Shown: positions 53,315 to 62,916 of the stretch, piece after piece
Layout of the letters: every line of letters starts with the position of its first letter
Position numbering within the stretch: the stretch's first letter is position 1
Source: Thermaurantimonas sp046295455
GTDB lineage: Bacteria; Bacteroidota; Bacteroidia; Flavobacteriales; Schleiferiaceae
Assembly (NCBI GenBank): GCA_046295455.1
Contig: JBKBNI010000001.1
Span: 248,001-312,000 of the forward strand
Length of the DNA: 64,000 bases
Reading direction: 5' to 3'
The notes under the pieces: generated by a model
The model's database searches: none
The model's input: the letters and a program-made list of their open reading frames with translations, nothing else
What the model was told of the DNA's origin: nothing
Made by a program: the position numbers and the translations under genes

Positions 53315-53529
53315 CCCTTTCAAAATTATTCAGTGCAATTTTAGGCTATTTTCAACGATTCAGCCTTTTTACCTCGAATTAATTGTCAAGAAAGTATCTC
53401 TCGAGGAACGATTGCAGCCTTTTGCCACTGAGATGGACAAGATAGATTGGAGGAATCAAGCGCAAAATCCGAAATACTGTGTACAATAAAAAATCCTGAA
53501 TTGGCTGCCCGGCCGGGCGATTCGTTTAT

Positions 53530-53736
53530 TCAACGTTTAGCAGTATTGCTGATCGTCTTCTCTTTATTTCTCCCCGGCCAATCTATAATAACCGCGTATA
53601 CTACCAGCACTAAAGCCCCCAGAGCGAATTCAATATGCACATTGTTCACAGCAAGTCTTGTGACGTACACCGATGAGGCAAACCAACTCACAGGGACAAT
53701 GACGCGGGTAATGGCCCACTTGGCATATGCTTTCAT
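53530..53736 (-). CDS. Small two-helix membrane protein
   Basis: 68 residues beginning MKAYAKWAITRVIVPVS, with two hydrophobic stretches (~8-26 and ~34-53) and a charged C-terminus (RNKEKTISNTAKR). Its ATG overlaps the stop codon of the upstream flavoprotein (ATGA), which is the main evidence that it is real. Function unknown. Last gene of the accessory operon. Confidence 0.55.
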   Translation of the reverse strand: MKAYAKWAITRVIVPVSWFASSVYVTRLAVNNVHIEFALGALVLVVYAVIIDWPGRNKEKTISNTAKR

Positions 53737-55235
53737 AGTTCGCCGGTTTTGAAATGCCGTTTTTCGTCGCGACAAATCAGTTGGATAGCGTCCCTGCCCG
53801 AGTAAGCCGCCGGGGGCATTCCGCCACCGGGCGTAACCCAGTGCCCGCACATATAGAAGTTGCTAAGTCCTTTGAAATGAGTTGGTAATTTCAATTTTGT
53901 GGCTTCGGGCGTGGGCAACCAGCCTTCGTAACTGCCGTTGTGGTTGCCCGTCCAGTTTTTGTAGGTGATGGGCGTGGCGGTATCGGTAAATTCTAGATGG
54001 GCTTTGATATTGCCAAGTTCTTTTTCCAAAGCATCTACCAGTGCATCGCTGATGCGTTTTCGCTCGGCGCGGTAGGCTTCCTGGCCTTGTTCGTAGAGGT
54101 TTTTCCAAAATTCGTAGTCCGTATCCACCATGGCCGTAATGAGCGTTTTTCCTTGCGGGGCAAGCGTTGGATCAAAATTGTAAATCTGAAACGTGATGCG
54201 TTGGTGGGTGTAGTTGCCTACTTGAAGGGGTGCTGTCAATGGGATATTGACGCCAACGATGGAAGGGGGAATTTCGTCAAACACACGGGCAACGCCTGCC
54301 GAAAAATAAACCAGAGAGGGAAAGGTCTTGAGCGTTTGGTAGGCGGTTTTGGTTGTTGAGTCCACGTATTGCTCGCCCAGCAATTCAAACAAAACACTGT
54401 GTCCATCGGCTGCCGAGATCACGTAGTCGGCCTGGATGGTTTGGTTATGGTTGATTTCCAAGCCCATAGCCCGGTTGTTTTCAATGATAATTTTAGTCGC
54501 TTTTTGCCCGAATTCGATTTTTCCGCCCAAATCGCGGTATCGTTTTTCCAGTCGCTCGACGAACTTGCCCGAACCGCCCAGGGGATAACCGGCCGTGCCT
54601 TTGTAAGCATATGCCAACTGCATCAAAAAGAAGGTCATGGACATCTCTGATGCCCAGAAGTTTTCAAAAGCCAATCGCAGGGTATCGGATTGGAACTTTT
54701 GGGCAAATTGCTTGATGGAAATTTGGTTGTACTTGCCCATCACCATCACAAAAGGCAGGTTGGAAAGCAGGGCTTTGGTCCAATCCCAGACGTTGAGCAA
54801 TTCAAAGGCTTTGTCCAATGGGAAAGAATTATTGGCTACGGTTTCAATAGCTTTTACAAATTCATCAATCACTCCTTCATCGGTAGGGGATATTTCTAAA
54901 AAGTGCTTTTTGAGTCGGTGAACGTCGGTGTAAAAATGTACCGACTGCCCGTTGATGTTTTGGTATTCAATGAAGCTGCTATGATTATGGAAGGTATTGC
55001 CTTCTATCACGCCCAGTTGATGCCACAAGTCGTACAGGTCTGTGCCGGGCGCCGACCCTACCAACCAATGGATGGAGCCGTTGACGTAGTAACCTTTGTT
55101 GTGCCACGACGAGCATACGCCCCCGGTTTTGTGTCCCATTTCGTAGATGGTAGTATTAAACCCATTGATGCGGGCAAATATCCCCGCAGAAAGTCCCGAA
55201 ATACCTGCCCCGATGATGGCGATGTTCTTGCTCAT
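53733..55235 (-). CDS. NAD(P)/FAD-dependent oxidoreductase, carotenoid/retinoid type
   Basis: 500 residues. The N-terminal GAGISGLSAGIFARINGFN (from residue 9) is the Rossmann fold, followed by the phytoene-desaturase/retinol-saturase-like pattern (GHKTGGVCSSWHNKGYYVNG) and the C-terminal CGHWVTPGGGMPPAAYSGR. The family includes CrtI/CrtO desaturases and retinol 13,14-reductases, which act on polyenes or lipids; the substrate is not predictable and no carotenoid genes are nearby. It starts 4 bp after the barrel-protein gene. Confidence 0.8.
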   Translation of the reverse strand: MSKNIAIIGAGISGLSAGIFARINGFNTTIYEMGHKTGGVCSSWHNKGYYVNGSIHWLVGSAPGTDLYDLWHQLGVIEGNTFHNHSSFIEYQNINGQSVHFYTDVHRLKKHFLEISPTDEGVIDEFVKAIETVANNSFPLDKAFELLNVWDWTKALLSNLPFVMVMGKYNQISIKQFAQKFQSDTLRLAFENFWASEMSMTFFLMQLAYAYKGTAGYPLGGSGKFVERLEKRYRDLGGKIEFGQKATKIIIENNRAMGLEINHNQTIQADYVISAADGHSVLFELLGEQYVDSTTKTAYQTLKTFPSLVYFSAGVARVFDEIPPSIVGVNIPLTAPLQVGNYTHQRITFQIYNFDPTLAPQGKTLITAMVDTDYEFWKNLYEQGQEAYRAERKRISDALVDALEKELGNIKAHLEFTDTATPITYKNWTGNHNGSYEGWLPTPEATKLKLPTHFKGLSNFYMCGHWVTPGGGMPPAAYSGRDAIQLICRDEKRHFKTGEL

Positions 55236-55239
55236 TCTG

Positions 55240-55968
55240 TTATTGGTTTTTAATTACATACCCCACATTCACTCCGCCATAAAAAGGCATAATTCCGATG
55301 TCGGGCAGGGCTACCACGCCAAGCCTGTTGGGTTGATGTTGAAATCCTGCAATGAGATTGAGCTGCCAGTTGGGTCTGAAATAGGCGACTCCAACGCCCG
55401 CTTGCAGGGTGAAATGGTTTTGGTAAAACCACCCATCTTTAGGCCCTCGATACTGCCCGTCGTCATTGGGATACAAATCCCGGAAGGCATTGCGGGCATA
55501 TTCGCTGTGTGTGATGTGTATCCACGGCTGATAGTTGAGTGCCAGATGCGGGGCAAATACCCATTTACTGCCGTAATATCCGGGCAAAAGGTCTATTTTG
55601 AATCCTGAATGCACATATTTCCCGTTTAGGTCTTCGGTGCGGGACAGGTTCCAACTCAATCCGGCAATGGATTTGAACTTGTCAGAAAAAGCTATCAACA
55701 CTCCGGCTCCTATGCGAAAATCAAAGTCAAAGCCTTTTTGCGAAAAAATCGGGAAATTAGCTTGGGCAATGATGCCATAGCGTTCAAGGGTTTTGCCTTC
55801 ATTCCCAAAGCCAAACAGATAATCCATATTGGCGTTGAGGTTGGGATTGGCATTTACGCCTGCTGAAAGCACTTGCCCGCCATCGTGCAACAATCCGAAA
55901 TAGTTTTGTGCATATGTCCTTTGAACTGTTATGAAGATGATTATGAGTACGATGATTTTCATTTTCAT
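55240..55968 (-). CDS. Outer membrane beta-barrel protein
   Basis: 242 residues from the ATG at 55968 (the frame is open 11 codons further, but the signal peptide KIIVLIIIFITVQRTYAQ fixes the start). Repeated amphipathic strands, Gly/aromatic alternation and a central WxxPH/NYQP-like segment suggest a lipid-pathway or porin-like barrel. No family name is certain. Its ATG overlaps the CPBP gene's stop (TAATG). Confidence 0.6.
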   Translation of the reverse strand: MKMKIIVLIIIFITVQRTYAQNYFGLLHDGGQVLSAGVNANPNLNANMDYLFGFGNEGKTLERYGIIAQANFPIFSQKGFDFDFRIGAGVLIAFSDKFKSIAGLSWNLSRTEDLNGKYVHSGFKIDLLPGYYGSKWVFAPHLALNYQPWIHITHSEYARNAFRDLYPNDDGQYRGPKDGWFYQNHFTLQAGVGVAYFRPNWQLNLIAGFQHQPNRLGVVALPDIGIMPFYGGVNVGYVIKNQ

Positions 55969-56970
55969 TAAAATATTTTTTGAATGTTGAAACCAATCCA
56001 ATTATTATCGTTTTCCGAACCGCCATTCAGTAAATAATACGTGGTGGATGAGCAAAAATTAAACAAGATGTGGGCGGCACTCGAAGTCCTCAGCCCCGAA
56101 TGCCGATACGATGCACTCATCAAAAAGCTGAATGCAGCAGTTCGCAAAGTATTACCAAGCACAAGTTCCCGATCAGCGATGTAATACTGCGGAAAATGAG
56201 AAGCGGTAAAGTAAAGTATATCAAATGCGTGTGCCCATCCGGTAGAAGCATTCATTTGCATCTGCTCAAAAAACACACCCCGATAATGGGCTTCTTCACT
56301 TGCCCCGACTAAGCTATGCACCAGTAAGTTTGCCCCAATCATCAGGGGCAGAGCCGCCAACGGTCGATATTCTTTTGTTCCGATAAATGTTTTTCCGGTT
56401 CGGAATACGGAATTGCCGCTATTGCTAAAAAGCAGGTTGATGCCGATCGCTCCTAACGCGCTTCCCCAGACAAAGGGGTTTTTTGATGGTTTCCTTATAG
56501 TACGGGGCAAGTAACAGTTCATATACTTTGTATGGCTGCCAAGAGTCCGAAGCGCCTAGATGCCTTAAACGCAAGTCTCTATACGCAGTGTAGGAAGCAA
56601 AAAGCGACACATTGTAAGCTGGTACAAACAGCATTCTGTTGTAGAAGTTAGGCGGCTCCGTTTGCGTATTTTTTGTGACGTAAAATCCGGCTGTTACCGC
56701 AGCCTGTAGCCCTAAAAGTCCAAAGCCTTTGCCTTGAGAAAGGTTGGGTAAGTGTTGCAAGCTGTTGGTCAAAAAAAATGCGGGACTGAAATTTCTCGAT
56801 TGGAAATTTTCTTCGCTGTAAAATAGGGTTTGTCCGAGTGTGGCAACATTCGCTGCTACCGAATAGGTGATGAGTTTATTGGCTTTTTTCTGAAAAGTAA
56901 GGCTATCGCCTTGGGCGTATGAATCAATTGCGGCTGTAAACGCCAACCAACTAAACCATAAACTTTTCAT
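55968..56970 (-). pseudogene. CPBP (CAAX-type) intramembrane protease, frameshifted
   Basis: Two overlapping frames together make one plausible protein. The first (56425-56970) has a signal-like N-terminus, hydrophobic segments, the AYRDLRLRHLG motif region and ends YELLLAPYYKETIKKP before running into a wrong-frame tail. The second (55968-56522) continues NPFVWGSALGAIGINLLFS, and holds the CPBP motifs: EEAHYRG (EExxxR), HFPQ and HILFNF. A single-base slip at the A6C4 run (56475-56484 on the plus strand) joins them (+1 shift). This may be a recent mutation, a sequencing error, or programmed frameshifting. If intact it would be a ~330-residue membrane metalloprotease. Confidence 0.75.
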
Positions 56971-56973
56971 CGC

Positions 56974-57951
56974 CTAATACTCCTTTAAAAATGATTTGAT
57001 GGCCGTTATCACTTCGTCAAATTTTTCCATATTCATTCTATGTCCGGCATCTTTGATTTCTACTACTTGGGCATTTACAAAGTGTGGTTTGGAATATTGC
57101 TTTTGCATTTCATAGCCCAGCGAACTGCACGAACCACCCAAAATCAAGACGGTATCGGGGTAATTTTGAATGCCTTGCGTAAAATCGTAAGTAAAACCAG
57201 ACATTGGGTTGCCCAGCCTTTTGTTGCGGACATATTCCAAAAATCCGCCTACACGATGCACTTGCCAAGGTGGCGGATTGTTGCCATCGCAGTGGTAGCC
57301 TTTGGTCATGGTGCTGCGGAGAATCATCATTGCCCGGTAGTCTATTTGTTCGTGGTCGCGAGGGCTAATGGCCTGCCCGTGGCGCGCCATATTGTTCCAA
57401 GAGCCATTGTCGTATCGAAACTGCACAATGGTTTTGAAGAGTTTTTGCATATCATCGCCTGTGAGCGGCATGGGCTCAATGAGCAGGAGTTGGGCTACTT
57501 TTTCGGGATTTTTGGAGGTGTATAGCGTGGCCAGTCCGCCACCCCAGGATTGCCCGATGACGGTTACTTTTTGGCTGGGTGCATAGATGGCTATCATCGC
57601 ATTGATTTCTTCTACGGCACTCTCTAAGGTAAATTCATCTTCCGTGATGCGTTCGGAAAGTCCGCAGCCGCGTTGGTCCCATATTACCACGTAGTATTTG
57701 TCCGAAAGGCTTTCGCAGATGTTGCGGTAGGGGCGGGTATCGGTGTAGCTGCCGTGCAGAATAAAAAGGGGAGGATTGCTCACATTGCCAAATGTGCGAA
57801 CGTGGATAAGTCTTTGTTTGCCTGCAACATTTACACTTACACTGGGTAAGTTCAGGTCCTGGTCAACGGTGGGTGGGACGAGTACGCCCAAATCGTCTAT
57901 TTTTGAGCAACATATCAGCCAAAATGTTGCAAGTAGGTAAAGCCATTTCAT
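56974..57951 (-). CDS. Alpha/beta hydrolase, S33 peptidase-like
   Basis: 325 residues from ATG 57951 (eight codons after an alternative start), chosen for its signal-like N-terminus (MKWLYLLATFWLICCSK, possibly a lipobox but not canonical). Then LFILHGSYTDT (oxyanion HG), WDQRGCGLSE (typical of the proline iminopeptidase S33 group), the nucleophile elbow GQSWGGG (Ser143 of the longer frame, S135 here) and the late DAGHRMNMEKF (catalytic His). Substrate unknown. It lies 4 bp before the CPBP gene. Confidence 0.75.
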   Translation of the reverse strand: MKWLYLLATFWLICCSKIDDLGVLVPPTVDQDLNLPSVSVNVAGKQRLIHVRTFGNVSNPPLFILHGSYTDTRPYRNICESLSDKYYVVIWDQRGCGLSERITEDEFTLESAVEEINAMIAIYAPSQKVTVIGQSWGGGLATLYTSKNPEKVAQLLLIEPMPLTGDDMQKLFKTIVQFRYDNGSWNNMARHGQAISPRDHEQIDYRAMMILRSTMTKGYHCDGNNPPPWQVHRVGGFLEYVRNKRLGNPMSGFTYDFTQGIQNYPDTVLILGGSCSSLGYEMQKQYSKPHFVNAQVVEIKDAGHRMNMEKFDEVITAIKSFLKEY

Positions 57952-58032
57952 AAGGTAGCCATTGTGTCTCCTCAAAGGAAATCACTTTTCGGACAAATCC
58001 CATTTACATTTGGCAAGAAATACGGTAGTCGG

Positions 58033-58704
58033 TCATATTTTTTGCTTGCGAAGACGGCTGAGTGAGGTGGGAGTCATTCCCAGAAAGGAGGCGATGTAGT
58101 AGTGGGGGATTTCGTTTTCAAGTTTTGGAAATTTAAGGCGAAACCATTCTATACGCTCCAAACCTGAATAGGTAAGCAACATTCGCTCGCGTTGAGCACG
58201 CAAAAAACTGTCAGCCATCATGACTTTGAAACCAAACTCCATTAGTTCGCCATTGCCTTTCATGGTTTCATCCATGATGTGATTGGAAAAAACATAAATT
58301 TCAGCTTCCTGTGAAATCACCTGAAGGTTTACAAAAGAAACAAAATCAACGCTCCGCATTAGGGTTGGTGTTACCGCCATTCCACTTGTGTAAAAGGAAA
58401 TTGTGACTTCATTTCCCTCGCTGTCCAACAAATACCCTCTGACTACACCCTTTTTTATAATGAATTGCTTTTCAATGGTCTGACCTTGCTTTTCAAGGTA
58501 TTCTTCTCTGCAATACCATCTCAGAAGAGACGCATTTGTCAGCTGCAGAGACGTAGACTCAGAGATCGGATAGTAATATGCAAAGGCATTTTGAATCTCC
58601 TCCGGGTCTAACTTGCGTGTAAAGGATTTTTTATTTGATATCAATTTCTGACATTTGGGACGAAGATACTCCCAAACACATGAAATTTTTGAATGATTGC
58701 CCAC
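58033..58704 (-). CDS. Crp/Fnr-family transcriptional regulator
   Basis: 223 residues. A cyclic-nucleotide-binding-like beta domain (~45-150, with the FIIKKGVVRGYLLDSEGNEV strands) is followed by a C-terminal helix-turn-helix part (HYYIASFLGMTPTSLSRLRK). Effector unknown; no iron-sulphur Cys set like Fnr is visible. It is inside the accessory operon and may regulate it. ATG overlaps the stop of the preceding gene (TAATG). Confidence 0.75.
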   Translation of the reverse strand: MGNHSKISCVWEYLRPKCQKLISNKKSFTRKLDPEEIQNAFAYYYPISESTSLQLTNASLLRWYCREEYLEKQGQTIEKQFIIKKGVVRGYLLDSEGNEVTISFYTSGMAVTPTLMRSVDFVSFVNLQVISQEAEIYVFSNHIMDETMKGNGELMEFGFKVMMADSFLRAQRERMLLTYSGLERIEWFRLKFPKLENEIPHYYIASFLGMTPTSLSRLRKQKI

Positions 58705-59111
58705 TATTTGTTGAAGGCATTAAGCCGCACACCTACCCCAAATCCAATTCGCCAACGACCATTTTGCGTATCGTTTTTGTTATCGTAATAAAAAGCACAC
58801 TGTGCTGCCGCCCAGTCCTTAGTGTACGTGATACCTGTACCTAAGTTGGGAACAATGAGAGCATTGCGTGTTGGTCCGTTGTCATCGCGCACATAGCGCA
58901 GAGATGGGAGCATCCCAATCACAATTCGCTCTCTTCCGAAATCAATATTAACATTCGGGCCTGTAAAGTTTAAAAATCCACCATTTGGAAGTACACCTAC
59001 TACAGCAATTCCATCGTATATGGACGCAGATGACCTTTTTGATTGACCTCTGACTGAACAGATAAACATAAATGAGATGAAAATCTGAAGCGAAATACCT
59101 TTCATACGCAT
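58704..59111 (-). CDS. Small secreted protein of unknown function
   Basis: About 135 residues from ATG 59111 (59105 is an alternative, two codons later). Signal peptide ends SVRGQ. The rest is beta-rich with Gly/aromatic patterns and a C-terminal RWRIGFGVGVRLNAF, suggesting a small periplasmic or outer-membrane barrel-like protein. First gene of the operon, divergent from prfC. Confidence 0.6.
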   Translation of the reverse strand: MRMKGISLQIFISFMFICSVRGQSKRSSASIYDGIAVVGVLPNGGFLNFTGPNVNIDFGRERIVIGMLPSLRYVRDDNGPTRNALIVPNLGTGITYTKDWAAAQCAFYYDNKNDTQNGRWRIGFGVGVRLNAFNK

Positions 59112-59259
59112 TCTTCTTTTAAGAAACAATCTATTCACTATGCTATACGCATTTCATTGAAATTCCGCAATTTTATAGGGTGAAATGTACATATTTTCCA
59201 AAAATTGATTTCCCTGATCCTTTCGCACTGTTTTAGCAATTTAAGGATATCGTATTGAA

Positions 59260-59267
59260 TAATTTTG
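59260..59267 (+). promoter_or_regulatory. Possible -7 box (TAATTTTG) for prfC
   Basis: TAATTTTG lies 25 bp upstream of the prfC start codon; no TTG at the expected -33 spacing. Confidence 0.3.
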
Positions 59268-59292
59268 TCGGTTTCAATTTCTAACCGAACCA

Positions 59293-60873
59293 ATGACTTT
59301 CGAACAGGAAATCCGACGAAGACGCACTTTTGGAATTATATCACATCCTGATGCAGGGAAGACTACTTTGACTGAAAAACTTTTGCTTTTCGGGGGGGCC
59401 ATTCAGGAAGCTGGAGCCGTAAAGAGCAATAAAATCAAAAAAGCAGCCACCAGCGACTTTATGGAGATCGAGCGCCAACGCGGAATCTCAGTGGCTACTT
59501 CCGTATTGGCCTTTGAGTACAAGGGTTATAAAATCAACATTCTCGACACCCCCGGCCACCAGGACTTTGCAGAAGACACCTATCGCACGCTTACTGCTGT
59601 GGATAGTGTCATAGTGGTCATCGATGTGGCCAAAGGTGTGGAAACCCAAACCGAAAAGCTGGTTCAGGTCTGCCGCATGCGCGATATCCCCATCATTGTG
59701 TTTATCAACAAACTCGACCGCGAGGGCAAAGATGCCTTTGACCTCATCGACGAAATCGAGCAAAAACTCGGACTCCGGCTATGTCCCCTCTCCTGGCCAA
59801 TCGGTATGGGGCAGGATTTTGAGGGTGTTTATAATCTTTGGGAGAAGAAACTCAAATTTTACCTCGGCAGTAATAAACAGAGGGTGAGTGAAAGCGTGGA
59901 CATCACGGATATTTTTGGCGAAGATTTAACGGAATATATCACAGAAGGTCAGGCCAAAAAATTGCGTGAAGAGGTGGAGATTGTGCAGGAGGTGTATCCA
60001 GCTTTTGACCGGGAGGCGTATCTCAAGGGTCAGTTGTCGCCGGTATTCTTTGGTTCTGCACTCAATAACTTTGGAGTGGCCGAGCTTCTTGACTGCTTCG
60101 TTGAAATAGCGCCGTGGCCTCAGCCCAAAAAAGCTGCAGAGCGTCTTGTCGATCCCTTTGAGCCGACGTTTAAAGGGTTTGTCTTTAAAATCCACGCCAA
60201 TATAGATCCTAACCACCGAAGCCGGATTGCCTTTGTGAAAGTAGTCTCAGGAAAATTTGAGCGGAATAAAAACTACCTGCATGTGCGGCTTGGAAAGCAA
60301 ATGAAATTTAGCAGCCCCAATATGTTTCTCGCTTCGAAAAAGGAGGTTGTGGATGAAGCTTATCCGGGCGATATTGTCGGTCTGCCCGACAGCGGAAATT
60401 TCCGTATAGGTGACTCCCTGTCTGAAGGTGAAGTGATTCATTTTCGGGATATTCCAAGTTTTTCGCCCGAACATTTTCGCTTTATCAACAATGCTGACCC
60501 CATGAAAGCAAAACAATTGGCCAAAGGCATTGATCAGTTGATGGACGAAGGTGTAGCCCAGCTTTTTACCCTTGAACAAAACGGCCGGAAAGTCATCGGC
60601 ACTGTGGGTGCCCTACAATATGATGTCATTCAATATCGCCTGGAGCATGAATATGGCGCCCGTTGCACATATGAGCCCTTTCCGGCATGGAAGGCATGCT
60701 GGATTCATACGGACAACGAAGCTCAATTGGCTGAACTCAAACGAACCAAACAGCGAAACATCGCCCGCGACAAACACGACAGATTGGTTTTTCTGGCTGA
60801 TTCGGAATTTAATCTTCAAATGACCCGGGAAAAATTTCCGGAAATTCAATTTAATCTAAAATCCAGCGACTGA
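59293..60873 (+). CDS. prfC: Peptide chain release factor 3
   Basis: 526 residues. GTPase that recycles RF1/RF2 after peptide release. G1 SHPDAGKTTL around 17-26, G3 DTPGHQDF, G4 NKLDRE; the N-terminal RRRRTFGIISHPDAG and RGISVATSVL are RF3-type rather than EF-G. Complete. Its stop overlaps the next start (TGATG). Confidence 0.96.
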   Translation: MTFEQEIRRRRTFGIISHPDAGKTTLTEKLLLFGGAIQEAGAVKSNKIKKAATSDFMEIERQRGISVATSVLAFEYKGYKINILDTPGHQDFAEDTYRTLTAVDSVIVVIDVAKGVETQTEKLVQVCRMRDIPIIVFINKLDREGKDAFDLIDEIEQKLGLRLCPLSWPIGMGQDFEGVYNLWEKKLKFYLGSNKQRVSESVDITDIFGEDLTEYITEGQAKKLREEVEIVQEVYPAFDREAYLKGQLSPVFFGSALNNFGVAELLDCFVEIAPWPQPKKAAERLVDPFEPTFKGFVFKIHANIDPNHRSRIAFVKVVSGKFERNKNYLHVRLGKQMKFSSPNMFLASKKEVVDEAYPGDIVGLPDSGNFRIGDSLSEGEVIHFRDIPSFSPEHFRFINNADPMKAKQLAKGIDQLMDEGVAQLFTLEQNGRKVIGTVGALQYDVIQYRLEHEYGARCTYEPFPAWKACWIHTDNEAQLAELKRTKQRNIARDKHDRLVFLADSEFNLQMTREKFPEIQFNLKSSD

Positions 60874-61238
60874 TGGAAAAAAAGAAAACCCTCGTCCTGG
60901 GTGCCAGCAGCAATCCCGACCGCTATTCCAATATGGCCATCCACAGGCTGATCGCTGCCGGACATCCGGTTGTAGCGGTAGGCAATCGCCAAGGTGAAGC
61001 CCACGGCGTCATCATCCATAAAACTCAGGTCCCAGAGGAGGACATTCATACCATCACCCTCTATCTTTCTCCTGAAAATCAAAAACTTTACTACGATTAC
61101 ATTCTTTCACTCAAACCAAAGCGCATCATCTTCAACCCCGGCACTTACAACCCAGAGCTGATCAAAAAGGCGGAGCAGAATGACATTCAGTGCGAAGTCG
61201 CTTGCAATCTTGTCCTGCTCTCTACCGGACAGTTCTGA
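60873..61238 (+). CDS. CoA-binding domain protein
   Basis: 121 residues. VLGASSNPDRYSNMAIHRL and the Rossmann-like VGNRQGEAHG pattern match the small YccU-type CoA-binding proteins; FNPGTYNPELIKKAE is the helix region before the C-terminal strand. No catalytic domain is attached, and its role is unknown. Its ATG overlaps the prfC stop, so it is translationally coupled. Confidence 0.8.
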   Translation: MEKKKTLVLGASSNPDRYSNMAIHRLIAAGHPVVAVGNRQGEAHGVIIHKTQVPEEDIHTITLYLSPENQKLYYDYILSLKPKRIIFNPGTYNPELIKKAEQNDIQCEVACNLVLLSTGQF

Positions 61239-61326
61239 GACACTTTGTTGGTGCAAATACTTCTTTTCGATATTCGATAAGCATAGAATCCAAACCGTAC
61301 GTTTGTACTCATAATGATTGTTTGAA

Positions 61327-62895
61327 ATGCGTCCGACTTTAAGTCTCCTTTTCACTGTATTTACAGCATTATTTCATCTTGTAAAGGCACAAGGCCTTAC
61401 GATTCTGGAAGATAGTCTTCATTTTCAACCCACGGATTTCGGGGATACCGTCGTTGGCTCAGTTACAGTAATAAATTCAACGTCATTGCCAGTCACAATA
61501 AAATCAATACAAATCGGCAAAGCGTTCAATGATAATGCATTCACCCTCAATAACACACCCACTTCCATTCCTCCGGGCACCACGCATATCACCGTGAGGT
61601 TTCACCCTCAAAACGATATATATTACAGAGTACCATTGATTATCCAAACCGAAAATGGCAATGGTGACTATTCAACACTGCTATGTGGTCAGGGCAAATT
61701 TGATTTTTCAATCGGTCAGCACACAGAAAACAAGTCCGGTCTGGCCCTGAAACAGGCTATGGCTGCATATCAGAGTAATCACACCAATCTGGGATACAAC
61801 GGAGCACGCGATCTGATGTACAGCAAGCTCGACAACATCGGTGGCTGGGTCACCTGCCTATACACGGCGCGTATGGCACAGTTTACAACTCGTGCCGGAG
61901 CCATAGCCAATGACTTTAATGCAGAACATGTCTTTCCACAAAGTTTCTTTAATCAGAATGACCCCATGCGGAGCGACCTAAATCATCTATACAGTACCGA
62001 CGAAACTGCCAACAACATTCGATCTAATTATCCGTTTGGAATCATCACGGGCAGTCCATCCTGGCAAGTCAATGGCTCAAAATATCTGTCCGGCGTCTTT
62101 GAACCCAGAGATTCTGCCAAAGGTCGCGTGGCGAGGGCATTGCTCTACTTTGTCCTTCGATATCAGGATTATTCCAACTTTGTGGCACCCCAGGAAATTC
62201 TGCTGCGCGAGTGGCATTTTCAGCATCTGCCCGATGCTATGGATCGTCGCAGGGACAGCATTGTAGACGTGCATCAAGGTCGGCACAACATTTTGATTCG
62301 CTATCCATATGTTTTAAATCGTATAAACTCGCTTACAGGATCGGCCGACTTTCCGAATGTGAAAAATTTTAAATGGTCCTCCGACACGATTCACTCAAAT
62401 TCAACGATATGGCCGGTGTTTTTCAGTCTGTGGAATCAAGGGTACCACCCACTACTCGTGGATTCAGTATTCATTTCGGTGCCTAATCCTCAATTTACCA
62501 TCGAACAGATGGCAATCCCTGCGTTTACAGCAGCAAGATGTACGCTGACACTACCCTCAACACTGCCCTCCGGAGTATACGAAGTCATAGCTTATTCGGG
62601 AACTGTTCAGAAGAAGATGTATCTCAGCCATACACCACAAATCGGCTTGTCTGAAATAGTCAGCCACACGGAGGTAAAACTCTACCCTAATCCAGCAGAT
62701 GAGTCTCTCGAAATCCAGGCAGAAGGACCTTATATGTCTTTGGAAATCATCAATTTACAAGGTATAAGTGTATTGAAATCGCCTTTTACCAACTCATTGA
62801 GTATTAAAAATCTTCCCGCCGGATTGTATATTTTGATACTAAAAGACGAATTTGGCAATCAATTTGCAAATAGATTTGTCGTATTTCACCGATAA
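61327..62895 (+). CDS. Secreted endonuclease I with T9SS sorting domain
   Basis: 522 residues from ATG 61327 (preceded by an in-frame TTG at 61318 that is less likely). Signal peptide ~1-20 (ending VKAQ), then an Ig-like or ASH-like beta domain (~30-120), then an endonuclease I (NucM-type) domain with DFNAEHVFPQSFF near 196-208 and SDLNHLYSTDETANNIRSNY near 217-236, whose His and Asn residues form the catalytic and metal site. The last ~75 residues (VKLYPNPADESLEIQ and the final RFVVFHR) are a type IX secretion A-type sorting domain. Degrades extracellular DNA; monocistronic or with the DUF2141 gene. Confidence 0.88.
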   Translation: MRPTLSLLFTVFTALFHLVKAQGLTILEDSLHFQPTDFGDTVVGSVTVINSTSLPVTIKSIQIGKAFNDNAFTLNNTPTSIPPGTTHITVRFHPQNDIYYRVPLIIQTENGNGDYSTLLCGQGKFDFSIGQHTENKSGLALKQAMAAYQSNHTNLGYNGARDLMYSKLDNIGGWVTCLYTARMAQFTTRAGAIANDFNAEHVFPQSFFNQNDPMRSDLNHLYSTDETANNIRSNYPFGIITGSPSWQVNGSKYLSGVFEPRDSAKGRVARALLYFVLRYQDYSNFVAPQEILLREWHFQHLPDAMDRRRDSIVDVHQGRHNILIRYPYVLNRINSLTGSADFPNVKNFKWSSDTIHSNSTIWPVFFSLWNQGYHPLLVDSVFISVPNPQFTIEQMAIPAFTAARCTLTLPSTLPSGVYEVIAYSGTVQKKMYLSHTPQIGLSEIVSHTEVKLYPNPADESLEIQAEGPYMSLEIINLQGISVLKSPFTNSLSIKNLPAGLYILILKDEFGNQFANRFVVFHR

Positions 62896-62916
62896 TTTGT
62901 GTACAGGTTTTTTGAA

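Noticed and set aside
53507..53518. GCCCGGCCGGGC palindrome after the small membrane protein gene
   Set aside because: Short perfect palindrome, but no U-run directly after it on the minus strand; not enough for a terminator or a binding site call.
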